64,000 nt of DNA from NCBI GenBank assembly GCA_016648135.1, contig JADDOH010002070.1:124001-188000 (forward strand), given 5' to 3'. The notes beneath the pieces are model-generated. The model was given only the letters and a program-made list of their open reading frames with translations, made no database searches and was not told the origin of the DNA. Positions 13,101-28,100 of the stretch are shown here, piece after piece (within the stretch, counting starts at the first letter, position 1; each line of letters opens with the position of its first letter). Origin of the DNA: Agrypnia vestita (taxonomy: Eukaryota > Arthropoda > Insecta > Trichoptera > Phryganeidae). Both the position numbers and the translations under genes were made by a program.

Positions 13101-16100
13101 CTCGGATACAACCTGAGGAATCAAATTGTCACGAATCGTGAGTGGAGATAGGTGGTTATAAAAGTTGGTATAAATTAACCATTTGAAATACTTCTATGAG
13201 AGGTAAAATTTCACAAGGAATGACAATTTTGAAAAAATCAATAAAAGTAAACAATCAAAAATGCACTATGAATAAAGTGTTACTGACTAATTTATTGGAT
13301 ATTGGAGGTATCAAAAGCCATAGATAATATGAGGGGTATATAGAGCAAAGACAGCAATATCCAAACATTTAAAAAAAATGTTTTGAATGCAGTCACCGGG
13401 GATTACTAATTTAGAATGTACTGAATTTGAGATTTTATAGGAAATATAGCTCTATCCCTTCCAAAAATCATGTTTCCAAATCACTATTAAAAACAAAAGC
13501 AGCAATATCTTCATAATGTAAAAAGCAAAGAAGCATTATTCACTTCAACCAATCAACCCACAAGGATGTGTCACATGATAAAATGGTCCCTTCATACTAA
13601 AGTCAGAGTTGATGTTGATTTTAGACTGAAACATCATTATTTAAAAGTTAAATATTAATTTATATACATATATAAAGGAAAACTGAGGTGTTCTTTTTAA
13701 AAACTTATTTCCAGTAAGAAAGTAGGTTTAATAGATTCCAGAGAAATTTCCTCACTAGACTAGTTTTTGGCAATAACATCCTTTTACTGGGTGACAAGCC
13801 ATTAAATTAAAAAAAAAAAAAAAAAAATTTCCTCAAGTAGTGACGGTTTTTTTTTATTTATCTCAGCAACATCTTAGTGGAATATTGCCGCTTTTGCTTT
13901 TATACTCCTCAAATATTCCTATACATAATAATTTATTCCTAAGGTGGATTGACAAGCATGTTCTAGTATATTAGGGATGACTAGAATGCATATAGGATCA
14001 TCGTGTAATGTAAACCTTTCATATATGTGCTCTTTGTTTATTTTTAAAAAGGCATTATTTATCTTCTTCAATTAGTGTATATGTTACAGTGAATCTGATT
14101 TTCTAGTGAGTCCATCATTCACTGGCATTTTAGAGAAAGTATATTCAAGGTCATTCTTATCATATTCAAAGAGTTTTTCACCAATAGAAATGAATACAAT
14201 ATTTTAACTTGCACTTACTAGTGAATTTATTGGTTTCCGAACTGTCAAAAATTAAATTTGACAAGTCTGAAATCCGTTTCCGTAAAAATCTATGCTTTTA
14301 AACGAACTTTTATTTATCCAAATTGAAACAACCGGGCCTTGAATAACAATTTAATAAGTCATTGCGTGAACAAGGTTCTTACTGCATTATTAATTTCTTC
14401 TGTGCAAATCAACATTATGTAGGTAACGGATATTATTAAAATAGTCATTTTGAAGTGTTGAAAGTTTCGTCTGCACCAATTCTTCATTATATGATTTTAT
14501 AACAAGATTCTAATGGCACATGGACCTTGTTTTTCAAAATTTATTTTGCGTTTTGTGTCTCATTCTACACTAGTCTAGTCCAAAGTCATCACAAAGCGAC
14601 AGTATTTCTAATTTTTATCCTTTGAGCGATAGCATATTCTCTATTCTGTGGCGATAGTTCTGTTTCTCGAACTGTCACACTTCTGGACTGGTCTTTGATA
14701 TTCAATGATTAGTTTAGGTAGGTAACTAAAACGTAATATATTTTTAAAATTTTAATCGCGAACACTTACGAAATTCTGATCATCTTATAATTCAAAAGAC
14801 AGTCGATTAAACTCATAAAAATGATACGGTGCGAGCAAGCTTCACGTCTGTCACCGACGTCGAGCCGAGTAAGTTTGCGAACTTAAAAACCGCGCACTTT
14901 ATGTTGTACGTCTACCACCCGTGCTTACACGTGCGCAAACAAGAAACGCAAACGACATTAGACACATTTTTGATAAAAAGATAGAAAATTGGAAATGCGG
15001 AAGAATCTGAATGAATTCAAACGTAAATGATGACTTAGAATCTCTTTGATTTTTGTATTTTTCGCATCGAGTGTTTGTTACTTGACGCACTTTTAAAGGT
15101 TCATTTAAAATTAATAATACCGGGTGTATGTTTATTTATGTTTCTATATTTGTAAGAAATAAACTTTTGTTGTATTGTTATAAAAAAAACATATTTAATA
15201 AACTTAATTGACAAAATACATATTCATTAATAAAAATTTTCCCTTAACCCCCCAATATTTACATGGTGACATAACCTCGTTTTGTTCCGGCAGTCGTCAG
15301 ATATCATAAAAAACCCGAGTGCGCGATCTTTCAGCCGACACCTTACTTCGCGATTCGTATTTTGCGATGCCGCTGTCCTATTTTAATTTAGGAGTTAAAA
15401 TAGGACCGCAAAATGAATAAAAATCGTCTAGTGTAGTGCCGCCTTTATACTTTCTACGCTTTAAGAATTACGTGTACAAATTGATGGTTTCACCGACATA
15501 TTGTCTATGCTTTGAGTAATGTATTTTCACGGATTATGTGTAGTGAATGTGAGAATTCGTTTATTTAGATGTTTTCACTGCCCCCACTCTGCCCGACCGG
15601 GAAAAGTACATTTTTACTAGTGAAAGTATAGTCTCACTAAAAATGCAAATTCGCTGTAACATATATAATTGGCATTGTAAACATTGATATTTATTATCAA
15701 TTTCAATTTCTTGTTCAATAGCTTCCCGGAATTTGATGATATAAGGCAGAATTAATAAAATTACAAATTACAGATTTTTAGGGGGGTTTATGAATTATAT
15801 AGTGCTTTTTATAAGAAATTGATAATTTATAAACTGCAATCTGAAAATAATTTATATGTATTAGCGAGGTTCCACACATACAATTTTGAAAATAAATTTA
15901 TTTTATTTTTGTAACGACTGCCTAGGTCTTTTATTTTTTGTCATTGTTGTTCATTGAGTTTGAAATAGTTGCAGTAATAATGCATTAATATCATATTACA
16001 CCGACTGAAAATTTGCATTTTCTTACATTTCACCCACTTTAAAATCTTCCTAAAAAATCAGGGTGCCAATTTATCAACAAATAATTGCAAAAGACTTACC

Positions 16101-19100
16101 TTCTTCTACAAGTGACCTGCTGAGATAAAGCCAGTGCCAAAACTTTTTCAACTGTTCATCTTCGGCTAATTCCCCATTTTGCCAAAGGTCCACCTGAAAA
16201 ACAAATAGGTTCAGCATTTTTCCAACACAATTTTGTTTAAAAATTACTCAATGTTTTAATTTAATTTAATCTCTGTATTAAACTATTGTTTTGACCAATA
16301 AACCAAGCACCTTTGTTCTCTAAATAAAGTCGGTTTTTGATGGCCATAAAGTCAAAATACCTGATTGGTCCGAGATTTTGATATGTATTATCATATACAT
16401 TAAAATAATTCTGACTCAGCTATGGAGCCGTTTGAAAGTACAACAGGCTACTATTAGACTTCTCTCTGGCAACCATTGATTTTATACATGTTTTTTTTTT
16501 TTATTGTTTATTTTATACAACTAGCCGTATGCCCGTGAAAAATCACGTTTTATTTTTATTTTATTTACCTCTTGCAAAACTGTAATTACAGTTTAAACGC
16601 AAAGATTTAATTATAATAAGTGAATGTACATTTCTTTACTGCATTGTACTTAATTTATTATATATTATATAATAAGCCACAATATTAAACTAATTTTTGC
16701 TTTTCCTATCCACTTCACAATTCACTGTAGTATTTCTTTAAGGGCCGGTCTTATAAACGAAAGACCAAATTTCCGTTAGTATATCGACAATTTACTAACG
16801 GATGACCGTTCGTTTATAAATGTTACCGACGCTCGTCTTATAAAACTTTTTTTACCGTCCGTAAGTATCGCAATATCGTACTGCTCTTGTCTATGATTTT
16901 AGAGCTGTCAAAGGTGAATTATATCTCTTTTCTATCTAAAATTTCTCGCTCGCACCAGATTTTTGGGATATTTCGTGGATATTTCCCACAACACTACACT
17001 GGTAGTAGTCTTTAAAACCCCAACTAAGTCTGCAGCAGCTAATAATATTGATCCAAGAGCATAGAATCTTAAGGCAACAAGCAATTATGTGGTTGGTGAT
17101 AATGTCAGATTCCTAGGCGTGCGCCTTTTTAAATTTTGCCCAATATCTTCTAGAAGCTCTTAAGCAAACCTTTTCGACAAGTGAAAACGTTAGATAAAAT
17201 CTTCGGCACCTAAAATATTAAAATAATCCACTCGTATATTGAACACTCTTTGTCGTCGAGTTTGTTCTTCATTCGACGAACTTGTATACAATAATAGCTC
17301 GACATAACTATTTGAAAACATTGTCCAAGAAAATATAGCAGCAGTCAGCACAATATTTATGTACATGTTAAACAAATAGCATGAAACGCAAACTGGCAAC
17401 GGACCTAACCTTAAAAATAATACGTCAATCTGTCATACTTCTGTCGATTTCAACTAACGGACGGTAAACTGGTGGTTCGACTGTCGGTATCGGCCGTCGG
17501 TAAAATTATACTAAAATTAGACTAACGGATTGTTATAAGACGAAAAAGATGACGTTTGTATCAAATTTCGGTTTATTTGGTCTGAAATTTAACTAACGGA
17601 CGTTTATAAGACCGGCCCTTCGGGGGGGTAAGGTTTTTAACTTTTTTTTTTGCATTTTATTTTTAATTTTTTAAATGAATGTATAACATCGCAAGAATAT
17701 CGTGTCAAAATTTCAAGTCAATTGGAGCAAAACTGACGAAATTATGAACATTTGAGCGATACTCAGACTGATTTTCTATACCTGCTCGGGCAGCTAAGAA
17801 ACGCGCTCACCTGAGGACTACTGAACGTGCTATTGTATTGGAAGAGTTTTGCGTAGACAAGGACAAAAAGATGCTGATGATGAAAGCTTTTTGCTGTGTG
17901 AACATGGCATCGACGATTATGTGTAAGTATAAAATAAGTGTTGAGTTTTATTTTGAATTTTACAGTGTGCAAAACTTTAAAACGTTTTCCCCACATCTCA
18001 CGTTTTTAAAGTCGGTGTCCATCATATCTTCAAAACTACTGCACCGATCCTTTTGAAATTTTGAACACTATTTCTGTACATAATTTACGAGGTAACGCTG
18101 GAGACTTTTTTTCAAATTTGTTATTAATTTTTATTTTTTAATGACAAATTAGTCGATATTTTTCGCAAAAAATCGCGTTTTTCCCTTCAAAGTGTTCCAA
18201 AAAATTGAAAAATTGAAATTTCAAAAAACCCTCCCAGCGTTACCTGGGAAAATCTATTATGTAACAAATGAATTTTGATTTTTTGATTTCAGATGATCTA
18301 GCACCAGGTTATGATGGACACCGCAATTCTACTTTTTTCCGAGACACGTCCGAATAATTGCTGCCATTGCCGTATTTTTTAATATTTCTTCTTGAAAATT
18401 TTACACAATATTCTTTAAATGTCATACTTTAATGTACCATTGGTTTTAATAAAGAAATTTTAACTGTGTCGTCACAAAAAAATCACAAAAACATGCCTTT
18501 TTTTGTACGAATTAACCTTACCCCCCCCTTAATGTATTTTTTATATTTTTTTGTCCCGTTACATTTTTTATTTTATCCGGTAGCTTATTGAATAATTTTG
18601 GAATTACGCACTGTTTGGTTCTGTGTCCGTAACAATTATATGTTTTTTTAATTTCTAGTTTTTTATTTGTTATTTGTCTTGTCGTATATTCATGATGTAT
18701 TGGTGTTTTGAATCTGTCCTTCTCGTATTCTTCCAGTGTCATTTTCCAGCAAAGTTGTTTTTGGATCGGTAAGATTTTACAATTATTTAAAGGTAATTTG
18801 GGAGCTATCGCTGCGCGTTGCCGGAGCCATTGCGTGTTGCGTGTCACACTCAAATTATCCAATGTTGTAATTCCAGCAAGTTACAGAAATTATTGTATTT
18901 AGAGTACAATATAATCATCATAGAAACAATTTCGGTCAAAACAACCCAATCGCTAGGATTTGCAGTTTATATATAAGCAGTCGTGTCGTCGGGATGTGGA
19001 TTTGGTGGATGCGTTAAACAGTTCTTTAAACAAATTAAATAATTAACACATTGTTTTAACCACACTTACCTTAAGGCCATAATCTGTTGTGGCTCTGCGT

Positions 19101-22100
19101 TTGATTTTAAGTGATATATCATCCATCATGTAGCTGAAGCTCTCATCAAGTACCTTGAGGGTGGTGTTACCATGTGACCAAACTATCGGGCCGGCGCCAG
19201 AACCCCAGTTGAGTGTTATTCTTTCAGAAACAGTGTAGTCAGTCAAGGTTCCTGAAAAAAAGAAAAAATACTGTATTTCGGGACATCAAGAACCAAAAAT
19301 AGATATCCTAACTGTCGAATTTGTTAGGCACCCTAATATTCATTTAGGGCCCTCGCAGACTACAGATTTTTGATTGGCCAACTGTTTAATCGGCTGCTTA
19401 ATAAGCATGAAGACATACGTGAACACACATGATTCAAGATTGCCTTATAAAAAGTGGGTCCGAATACCTCTCCAATAAAAAGTATTGGACAACTGGTTAA
19501 TAGTATGGCGCGCTATGCGGCCGACTATTCAATCGGCGATGCTCTCAGTTTCTTTGCTATTGCTGGTCCAATTAATTTAACAAGTTCATTCATTGAAACT
19601 GGTTATTCTCATTCTATAAAAAGTAATTAATTTTTCGGATAGTTCAGTAGTTTAGGATGGAGTGTGTAAAATTATCCTTGCAATAATCTATCATTGTATA
19701 TGGGATGCACCCGATAATCTTGTCTCGTCTTCATCATTTTTCTCCTTCGTTTTATAATAAGAGCAATAATGGCTGTTCTCACTAACATTTCTTTGTTGCT
19801 GATGCGAACGCAGCCTTGCGATACAATGAAAGGGAAGAAAAAGGATTCCGTGGTTCTCCCAGTTTACATCGCTTCCTGGTTTTTGTGGACAGTAATTAAT
19901 TGTTGTTCCTTTGTTCAAAGCACATGCACTTTCACTCGGATTCCGAAAAGATCTTTTCAGCGGCAACAAAATTTTACACAGCCTGCTCTGTCGCGTCTTG
20001 CTCAACCACCCTGGTAGAGCGAGTCTCCAGGTGAGGGGAAGAGGATTGGATAAAGGTAGGACAACACAGGGAAACATATATCGTTCAAAGTATTATTTGG
20101 TACCTAACAGTCGCTGAGTACTGCGTATAGTAAAACCCCGATAATTTGAAATTCGCTATAATTCAAATTTTCGTAAAGTCCCAAAATGTTAATTTTATAG
20201 TGGATTAACCCCGTTAATTCCAAAACCCCGGTAATTCATAATTCAAAATAATTTTTAGCGCCTTGCACCATAAATCAATACATTTTAAGTCACAAAATGT
20301 TTTTTTTTTGAAATTTGACAAAATTGAAAAAAAAATTTCAAATCAAGTGAGAACAACAAATATGTCAATATCTTTAGTAATAGAAATGTCGCAATCATGT
20401 CGTTGTATGAGCATAATAAATTTTGCGTTTACGAAATTATTTCTTGAAAAATGCAAAAATACAGATGTTTTTAAACAAAATTATTGACGCTTTATTTTTA
20501 ACAAAATTAATGGCTTTTTTCATGAATTTTGAATTAACGAGGTTCTACTGTATTAAAATTGCAGATCATCGTGTAGCAATCTGTCTGTGTAGCAATCGGC
20601 CGACTTTTGGACAATCCACCACCAGTTAAACAGTATAATTTGCGTAGTGTGCAGCCCGATCCGACTAGACTATCGGCCGATCATTTAGTCTGTAATCTGC
20701 AGGGGATCTTAAAAAATGATTTAATGTAAAATTATTTTAATGAAACTTACATAGTGATCTATAGGTTCTACTTACGTAAGTAGAATTTTGTAGTAGTAGA
20801 ATAGAAGAAGATGTAAGTCTTAAATGAAACTTACATGGTGAAACATAGGTGATCAGTAGATTCTACTAAAAATATCTTCAGGTAATCTACCAATACACTA
20901 AGAAAACATGAAATCGACAAGTCTATTGAAATATAAAAAATTTCATTGATATTTTCATACATTTACTGGTACACTTCACAGGTATTTAAATAAAAAACTG
21001 CATTCCTTTACTGCTATTAATGATTGATGTAAGTAAATCAAAATAAAAAATCTTAGCAACAATCACATATTTTTCAAACATTCAGGGTTCCTGATTATTG
21101 CAGTTTTTTCCTGTTTATTTAAACCACAATAATTAGAGTATTTCAGTATGACATAACACCATTATCCAGTAAGCCCTTCAATTAAGAAAAAACCTTAAAT
21201 ACTATTGAGAGACTGAAAACAATACAGACCAGCCATTGTGATGGTGATCAGTCTATTTGTGTGATGGTGATGCCACGCGAAGCTGGCTATACTGTTGTCT
21301 CCTGCAGCGCCACCAGCCTTCAGGGGACTCACTGAGCGCTCCAGGGCAGCGGGAGGATCGCCCCCGTCAGACACCACCCCGCCCTCCTCGCTCGGCAGGC
21401 CGCGGAGGTCCGCCAGGTGCAACACAGAGCTGGAGCGCTGGAGGGAACCTAAGAGATTCTGCCTGTAATCGATTTTAAAAATATATATTTTATTATGTAT
21501 GTATTTATATTTTGCAGTGTGTATTCATTTGCCATAAAAACCAGGTTAGTAAAGTTTTTAACACAAAAAACAAATCTTCAATCACAAATAAACAGAAAAT
21601 AATTTGAAAGTATTTGAGATGTGGTATTGAAGAAGGTAAAAAGAATATGCTGGGAAGAATGATTGGTCCATAATAATTACCATCAAAAATCAATGTCTTG
21701 AGAAAAGTAATTGAGGAAAGAATACAGAACAGAAGACCTGGATAAAAATAATGGTGAAGGGCCTGTTGAACGATGTCTACAGGCAAATCTTGGATAGAGT
21801 CCAGAACAGAGATTCACAGCAAGCATTGCACCAATAAAAAAAGTAACCCATAAAAACCAAGTTTTTACAATACGCCCTTTCTCATGTTTGGGTTTCGTGT
21901 CTACCATATGCGTCGGAATCTCCATATAACTTGTATGAAAAAACCAATAAAAATTTGAAAAATCCAAAATTATACTATAATTATTTTTTTTTTTAACGTA
22001 AATTTGATAGATCTTCTTGATCGTCGCCATGAGTCTGCTTGCAAAGTTTCAGCTCGATTGGATCACGGGAAAAGGGTTAAAAATCGATCCAAAGTTTTTT

Positions 22101-25100
22101 CAACGGCAAGCAAGCAGACGCCGCGAGTTAATATAAAGGGAATAAAAAAACAACTCTTTAATATGAAATGTGAACATTCCTTCTCAAATTACGATTATTA
22201 AAATAATTATTAAGCGGTTACACCACTTTGTAATTTTCAAAAATGCATTTTTTATTGCATTTTTCGAAGGTTCATAGTTTTTAGTTCAACGTAAGCATTC
22301 TCGCTTGGAAAATTTACAAAAATTGACTTAATTGAAAGTGTGATTATTACGCAGATAAAGGGTCCATAGAGTTTAACGTGTGACCCTTTGTATGTAGTGA
22401 AAGTGTGAGTGAATTGTAATCTCCTTTAATTTTTTTTCTATTTTCATAGCCATTTTTTAATTTTACTTGATTTTTATTGTTTAAAAAACAATAAGACAGA
22501 TCGAGATAGTCTGATTGAAGTGGTTACCTGGTAGGACACCATAGTATCTTAGTGACTGCTTTATTTTGCAAGAGTGTCAGAACTGGTTTGTCAAATACTC
22601 TTGTATCCCACACTGTGATGATGTTTTCCACGCGGCTGGCCAGCTGATAGTCATTGTGCGGGTCAACACACACCCCGTACACCGCTTTGGTGGCAGTTGT
22701 TGTCACCGCCTTGTTGGAGAAATCTATGAAAATAATAATAGTTTGGAAATCATTGAAATCCTAAAAAATTTGAATTCTCAAAACACGCCAATAAATAATA
22801 TCACATGTCAGTCCACTTCACGAATCCTAGAGCTTTTTGGGGAAAAAATACTCCTCCCCACCGCGCACCCCCCTGACCTACCCGATTAGATTGATAAATT
22901 TTGTATTTAAGTTTTGACTACTAACAGTGATTTATTAACAAAAGTACATGCAATTTGCGTTTATTTGAAATATGTGTGTATGTACTAATGCATTCAAAAT
23001 TGATACAAATTCTTATCTCCTGAAAAAAAATGGTGCCACAATAAATGTTAAAAATATACATATAGTTTATTAAAAATAAAAAGCAACATACTAATTATAT
23101 TAATGATTAATATTTTATTGTTTTGTTAATTCTTTCAAATATTTGAATGATGTTGATTATATTAAAAATAATTTAAATGGAAATAAAACTAATTTCGAAA
23201 CTCCTGCTTTAAATTACATCCCCAAAGACCACGCGCTAAAAACAAACAGATATTATGATCTGTCTAATGAGATTACAAAAAACGGTTATATAGTTCAATT
23301 TTACGCGATAGAGGTAGACGCGAGAGATTTATCGGCAAAAGCCCTATACTTCTTACTGAAAGATCTTGGCTTATCCAGATCTTCCGTTAGTTCCATATTA
23401 GAATGCGTATCGAAAATGGCACTGACGGAGTCTTTTCGGATTTGGTTAGGCAGGGAGAGAGACCGAAACAGTGGAGGTGAGTGCTGATGCATCATAAGGG
23501 GGTCCCTTAAACCTACACCTGGGTCACAAGTCCCAGGCACTGTTCTCGGCTACCCTCTCTGCAATGCGATGGATCCGGCACCCGTACGGTGAATCCATCG
23601 AATGCTAAGTGTTTTGTCTATTCGTCAATTTCTAAATGTAATATTGTTAAATATGTGACGTCACACTAGGGAGGGGGGGGTCTCACAAATGTGACCAACT
23701 GTGACAAGGACGGGGGAGGGGTCAAAAAATCACGAAATCAGTGTGACGTACTTTGTGGATGACCCCTTCCGAAGAATATTAATTAGAGTTCCACCGAGGA
23801 TAAAATGCTTAAAATTAAAATGCGTATTCACCTCTCAAATCAAAAATCTTGATCTGTTTCTGGTTCATTCCCACCACCAGGGTGCGAGCCTGCCTCTGCA
23901 GCCAGGCCAGTGAGTGCGCTAGCTCGGACAATCCCATCTCTGCGATGGGCCGGGCCACCTCCACGGCGGGGGTCACACCATAAGTGTATGGCGACAGCAA
24001 ATTCCCACTCAGCCGTGGTGACACGCTGCCTGCATATTAAGAGCAATACACGTATGATATCACCAATATATTAATAATAAACATTACCAAAAAACTATCA
24101 AAGAATATAAAACCAGCCTTCTACACCGACAATTCAATTGAAAAAATGATATGTTGAAAAATCTTAACAAATCATTCTGCAATAGGGGTTTGTAAAATTA
24201 GAATGTGGGGATTACGATATTGTAACGAGATGGTAAATCTAATGAATACTGACACAATACAACGGTGTCACGCAACGCAGGGTCAGTTATCCGTGACCGC
24301 ATTCTCTTGAATATTCCAATACATTCCATTACGCACTAAAAACACTACTTTTGAATTGTCTAGAATGCTCTACAAGCCTCTCATAATCTCTATAACAAAT
24401 CTATTGGAGGAATTTATCTATAAAGGGCATCACGCAACACGGGGTAATTCATTGATTTGTGACAGTAACAAGTGCGACATCTCAGCGTTAGAACCAGTGT
24501 GATCAGCGACAGTGAATAAATAAATAAATACCGGGGCGAGAAGTTTCAACGTTAAATTGTCTACTTCTTATTTTTTTAAGTATGTTGCCCATGTTTTAAT
24601 ACATTGTTCTCATTGCAAATGGAAAATCTTGTCACAATGTAGACATACATAAAAGCAAACTTATTCGAGTTATGAAATCACAGTTTGATAAAAAATTTCT
24701 ATCAATATAAAATACAGATCTAATTATGTGCGTCTCTTTATCCTATGATGTAAAAATTAGTTTAAGTCTGTTTCAATTTGTAAAATACAAATCAAGCTTT
24801 TGACAATTTTTGATGTTTTTATATAATATTGTTTTATATAATAAGATTGTTACTTTAATCCAAGTGAAAATAAGTCAAACAAAACATACAAAAGACTACT
24901 TAGAATACATGAGGCAACAAACCGTCTCCACTGGATGGACTTTTCATTACATCCCATAGCAAGATGCAGTGATCGTTTCTATATTTGTCTAATGCGGCTG
25001 CTAAAATGTTGGAGTCCAGGCCGTTCCAAGCTACGGCATTACATTGTCTCGCATGTCTGGGTACTGAAAATTGTAAAACATGATTAAGAGCATGTGTATC

Positions 25101-28100
25101 GGACAGGTAGAATTATGACGACGGGATGATGATGATGATGATGACCCGTCTGATATGACGATGTGATGATGATGATGACCCGTCTGAAGTCAAGAATTTT
25201 GGCCCTTACGGAGGGCTCAGGTCCGTTGTATGGGCCCACCTCGCCTCCAAGCGGATAGTCGGCGCGGGCACTGAGCCGGCGATATGTGACATCTCCGACG
25301 GAGGGCGTTGGAAAAATTCCACGAAGAAATTACATTTTTGGTCTTATCTTGTAAAGTGTTGAAATATTTGAAATACTTAAGAAAATGAAATATTTAAGTT
25401 TGATGAAATAATGAAATATTTAATGAAATATTTAAGAATTAGATAAGACATTTGTAAATGTAATACTGAATAAAATTGATGTTTCGTGGTCTTGATATAC
25501 AGGGAAAGCTCGCGCGATGGGAATAAAATCATTTTTAAATCGCGCGGAGCGCCGCGGACTATCATAGAATGGCCGCTATTTTGATGGAATTTATGTAAAT
25601 GTCCTGCCTCGAAGAGGCGAGGAAGTAAAAATACATAAGTATTTAAATGTGCCAAATGAGTCCTTTGTGTGGTATTGTAAAGTAGAAATTAAAATAAAAA
25701 AATGTTTAAATTGAGAGTAAAATATCTCGCGTGGGCCCTTGACCGCGCCGCCTGTAGGCGCGGGTAATGGAAAAAACCCGGCGCCATAGTAGCGCCGTGC
25801 GTCTGGAATCGAGGGCCAAAGCGAATATTTTTGAACTCTGATTACGGACGTTACAGACATCCTAGCCAGCTGAAACATTTTTTATTGTGTTCCTCGTGTG
25901 AACATCTATGGGAATGATATGTTTTTGCTTATCTGAAAGTTAGCTACTGCGCTTTGTTTGAGGTGACACACTTTGTCTGCCTATTACGCAATTAATATCT
26001 ATCCGACATACTTGAAAATATCACCAAAGGATGCGCTTGGTTGAGATCTATCGAATGGTATAACTTAGAATCTCGTAAAATCATGTTTACTATTTTTAAC
26101 CGAATTAAATGTAAATTAATTCTTGAAAATGCCGCGGTAAATCGGCATATTTTGTTGAATAACTAGGTAAATTCACTCTTGCGGTTCCAGTAAACGACAT
26201 CATCCTATGGGCAAGACATAGATTGGTATAGATGATGTGTTAAAATCCCCGGGGGGGTGGCGTTTAATTTGCTATCGATTAAAATATTTAATTTTAATCC
26301 GCGAATCGGCACGGGAGGCCGACATTTTGCGCTCCAAGCGCCCGGTGAATCGAGCGCGCTGATTGGTCGGCGTCGCGAGACAGGGGGAAGCTTTCCGCAC
26401 TGTATAAATACTGCGCCGGGCGGGCGAGTCCTCATTCTGCTGGGAGCCTCTGCCGAGTACGCCTACTGGAACATTTATTCTGCGTTTTACTTCACACCCT
26501 GCTTGACCCCTGCTTTTCTTCTTTGGATTTGGACTCTGGATTTTCTACTGACTTCTGCATTTGGACTTGGCTACGATTTTGGATTTATTGGACTTGTTTT
26601 TACCACCTGAGGCGACGACTTGGCTTGGATTCTGGACTTGGAAAATTTTCTGCGCTCTACACTCCCGGCCTGCTAGTACATCGGGGCTTCGGAAGCGAAC
26701 TCAGCGGACCGCACCTGTTATTTAATTGTTTCCGTGGGGAACAGCATGATTGTAAAAAAAATGGTGAGGGACCTATGGTGACTATGGACATAATGTACTG
26801 ACACTGGTACGCAGTAGGGTACCAGCTTATTTCAGCACTTCTTTTGCTTATGCATCTTCATACGACGAACTATGGGCTCGGATCGGCTAAATCCAAGAAT
26901 ATGGGTATTATAACAGATCCTTCCGAAAGTAAGTATATTCAGTATAGTTGAGTGTTCTTATTTCAAAATAAAACAGAACTGATGCTCAAATAATTATTAA
27001 AGAAAATATTACACTTTAAAGTTTCGAAAATTCCATACATTTTGACATTATTTGATTAGCGATATCTGTGTAAATCATAAACAATCTATGCTACTCTGAA
27101 AATAGCAATATTCAGATATTTATCCCAATTTTGACAGGTATGTATAACATTGTATTGCCGCCAATTTCGATGTTTTAAGTTTGAAATATTTGAAATGAAT
27201 GAATTCAATCAATCAGAAAGCTCTAATGCGTAAACAAACTTTAAGTCATTCACAATTATGAATAATGAGCTTTCTAATTCATTGAATTAATTAATTTCAA
27301 ACCTGTCAAACATAAAACGTCAAAAAAACGACGTCACAATAACCTTTAACTTAGTAAAATCGAGAATATACCATCATCCAGCTCTAAGTGACCTATTTGC
27401 TCTAACAGCATTGTGGCGCTGTATAAAGGTTCCAACTAAATCACCTGGGCAGAGCCGAATATAAATAATTAATATGGGAATTGGTAAAACTAGCATCTCA
27501 TTAATATATTGACTATATTTAAAGAAAAAAAAATCACAACTAGTCCCCACCAAGAGAAGTGCTACCTTACTATTTAAGTTTAATCTCGCATTGAGATAAA
27601 AAATATGTTTTATTAAGAAATATATTTCTATAGAACTAAGGCCCGGTTGTTTTAAGTTGGATTAAAATAAAAGTTCGTTTAAAGCACAGATTTTAACGGA
27701 AATGGATCATTTGGTTGGTGGAGACTGTAAAAATCTAAGCTTTAAACAAACTTTTACTTTAATTCAACTTGAAACAATCGGCCCTAACTCATAAATAAGA
27801 AATTAATTAATAACTAAAGAAATTAAGATTAAATTAAAAAGAAATTAATAACGAAAATTTACAAATAAGAAATTACAATAAAATAAATCATTTTAATTCT
27901 TACCAAACTCTTTTCCATTAACGCCGAGAGCATCAAATGTGGTTGGCCCAAATGTAGTCAACACCACTTTACCATTTGCTTGTCCCAGAGCCAGAAGCAG
28001 GTCCGTGTCAGGTTGGGGGTAGATATCCACACACTTCACATAGTGATAGTTACCATTGCTGGCAACCAGATGTGCTCCCGAGTTCTCTGATAGTTTCAAA

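Larger units (their letters stand above)
25064..27903. other. Mios intron with CpG-rich repeat segments
   Basis: This 2.8-kb intron lies between exons 2 and 3. It contains a (GAT)n tract at 25115-25180, a CpG-rich segment at 25190-25320, another at 25730-25850, a promoter-like block near 26230-26720 and a fragment at 26889-27040 resembling the MITE at 38057-38411. No exon was found in it. Confidence 0.5.

Noticed and set aside
24908..24923. Longer Mios exon 3 ending at the GTATTC donor
   Set aside because: It would add 14 nt and throw exon 4 out of frame, whereas the GTTTGT donor keeps the conserved reading.
26257..26610. 117-codon open frame
   Set aside because: It spans a promoter-like GC-rich block, and its sequence shows no known domain; open by low stop-codon frequency in GC-rich DNA.
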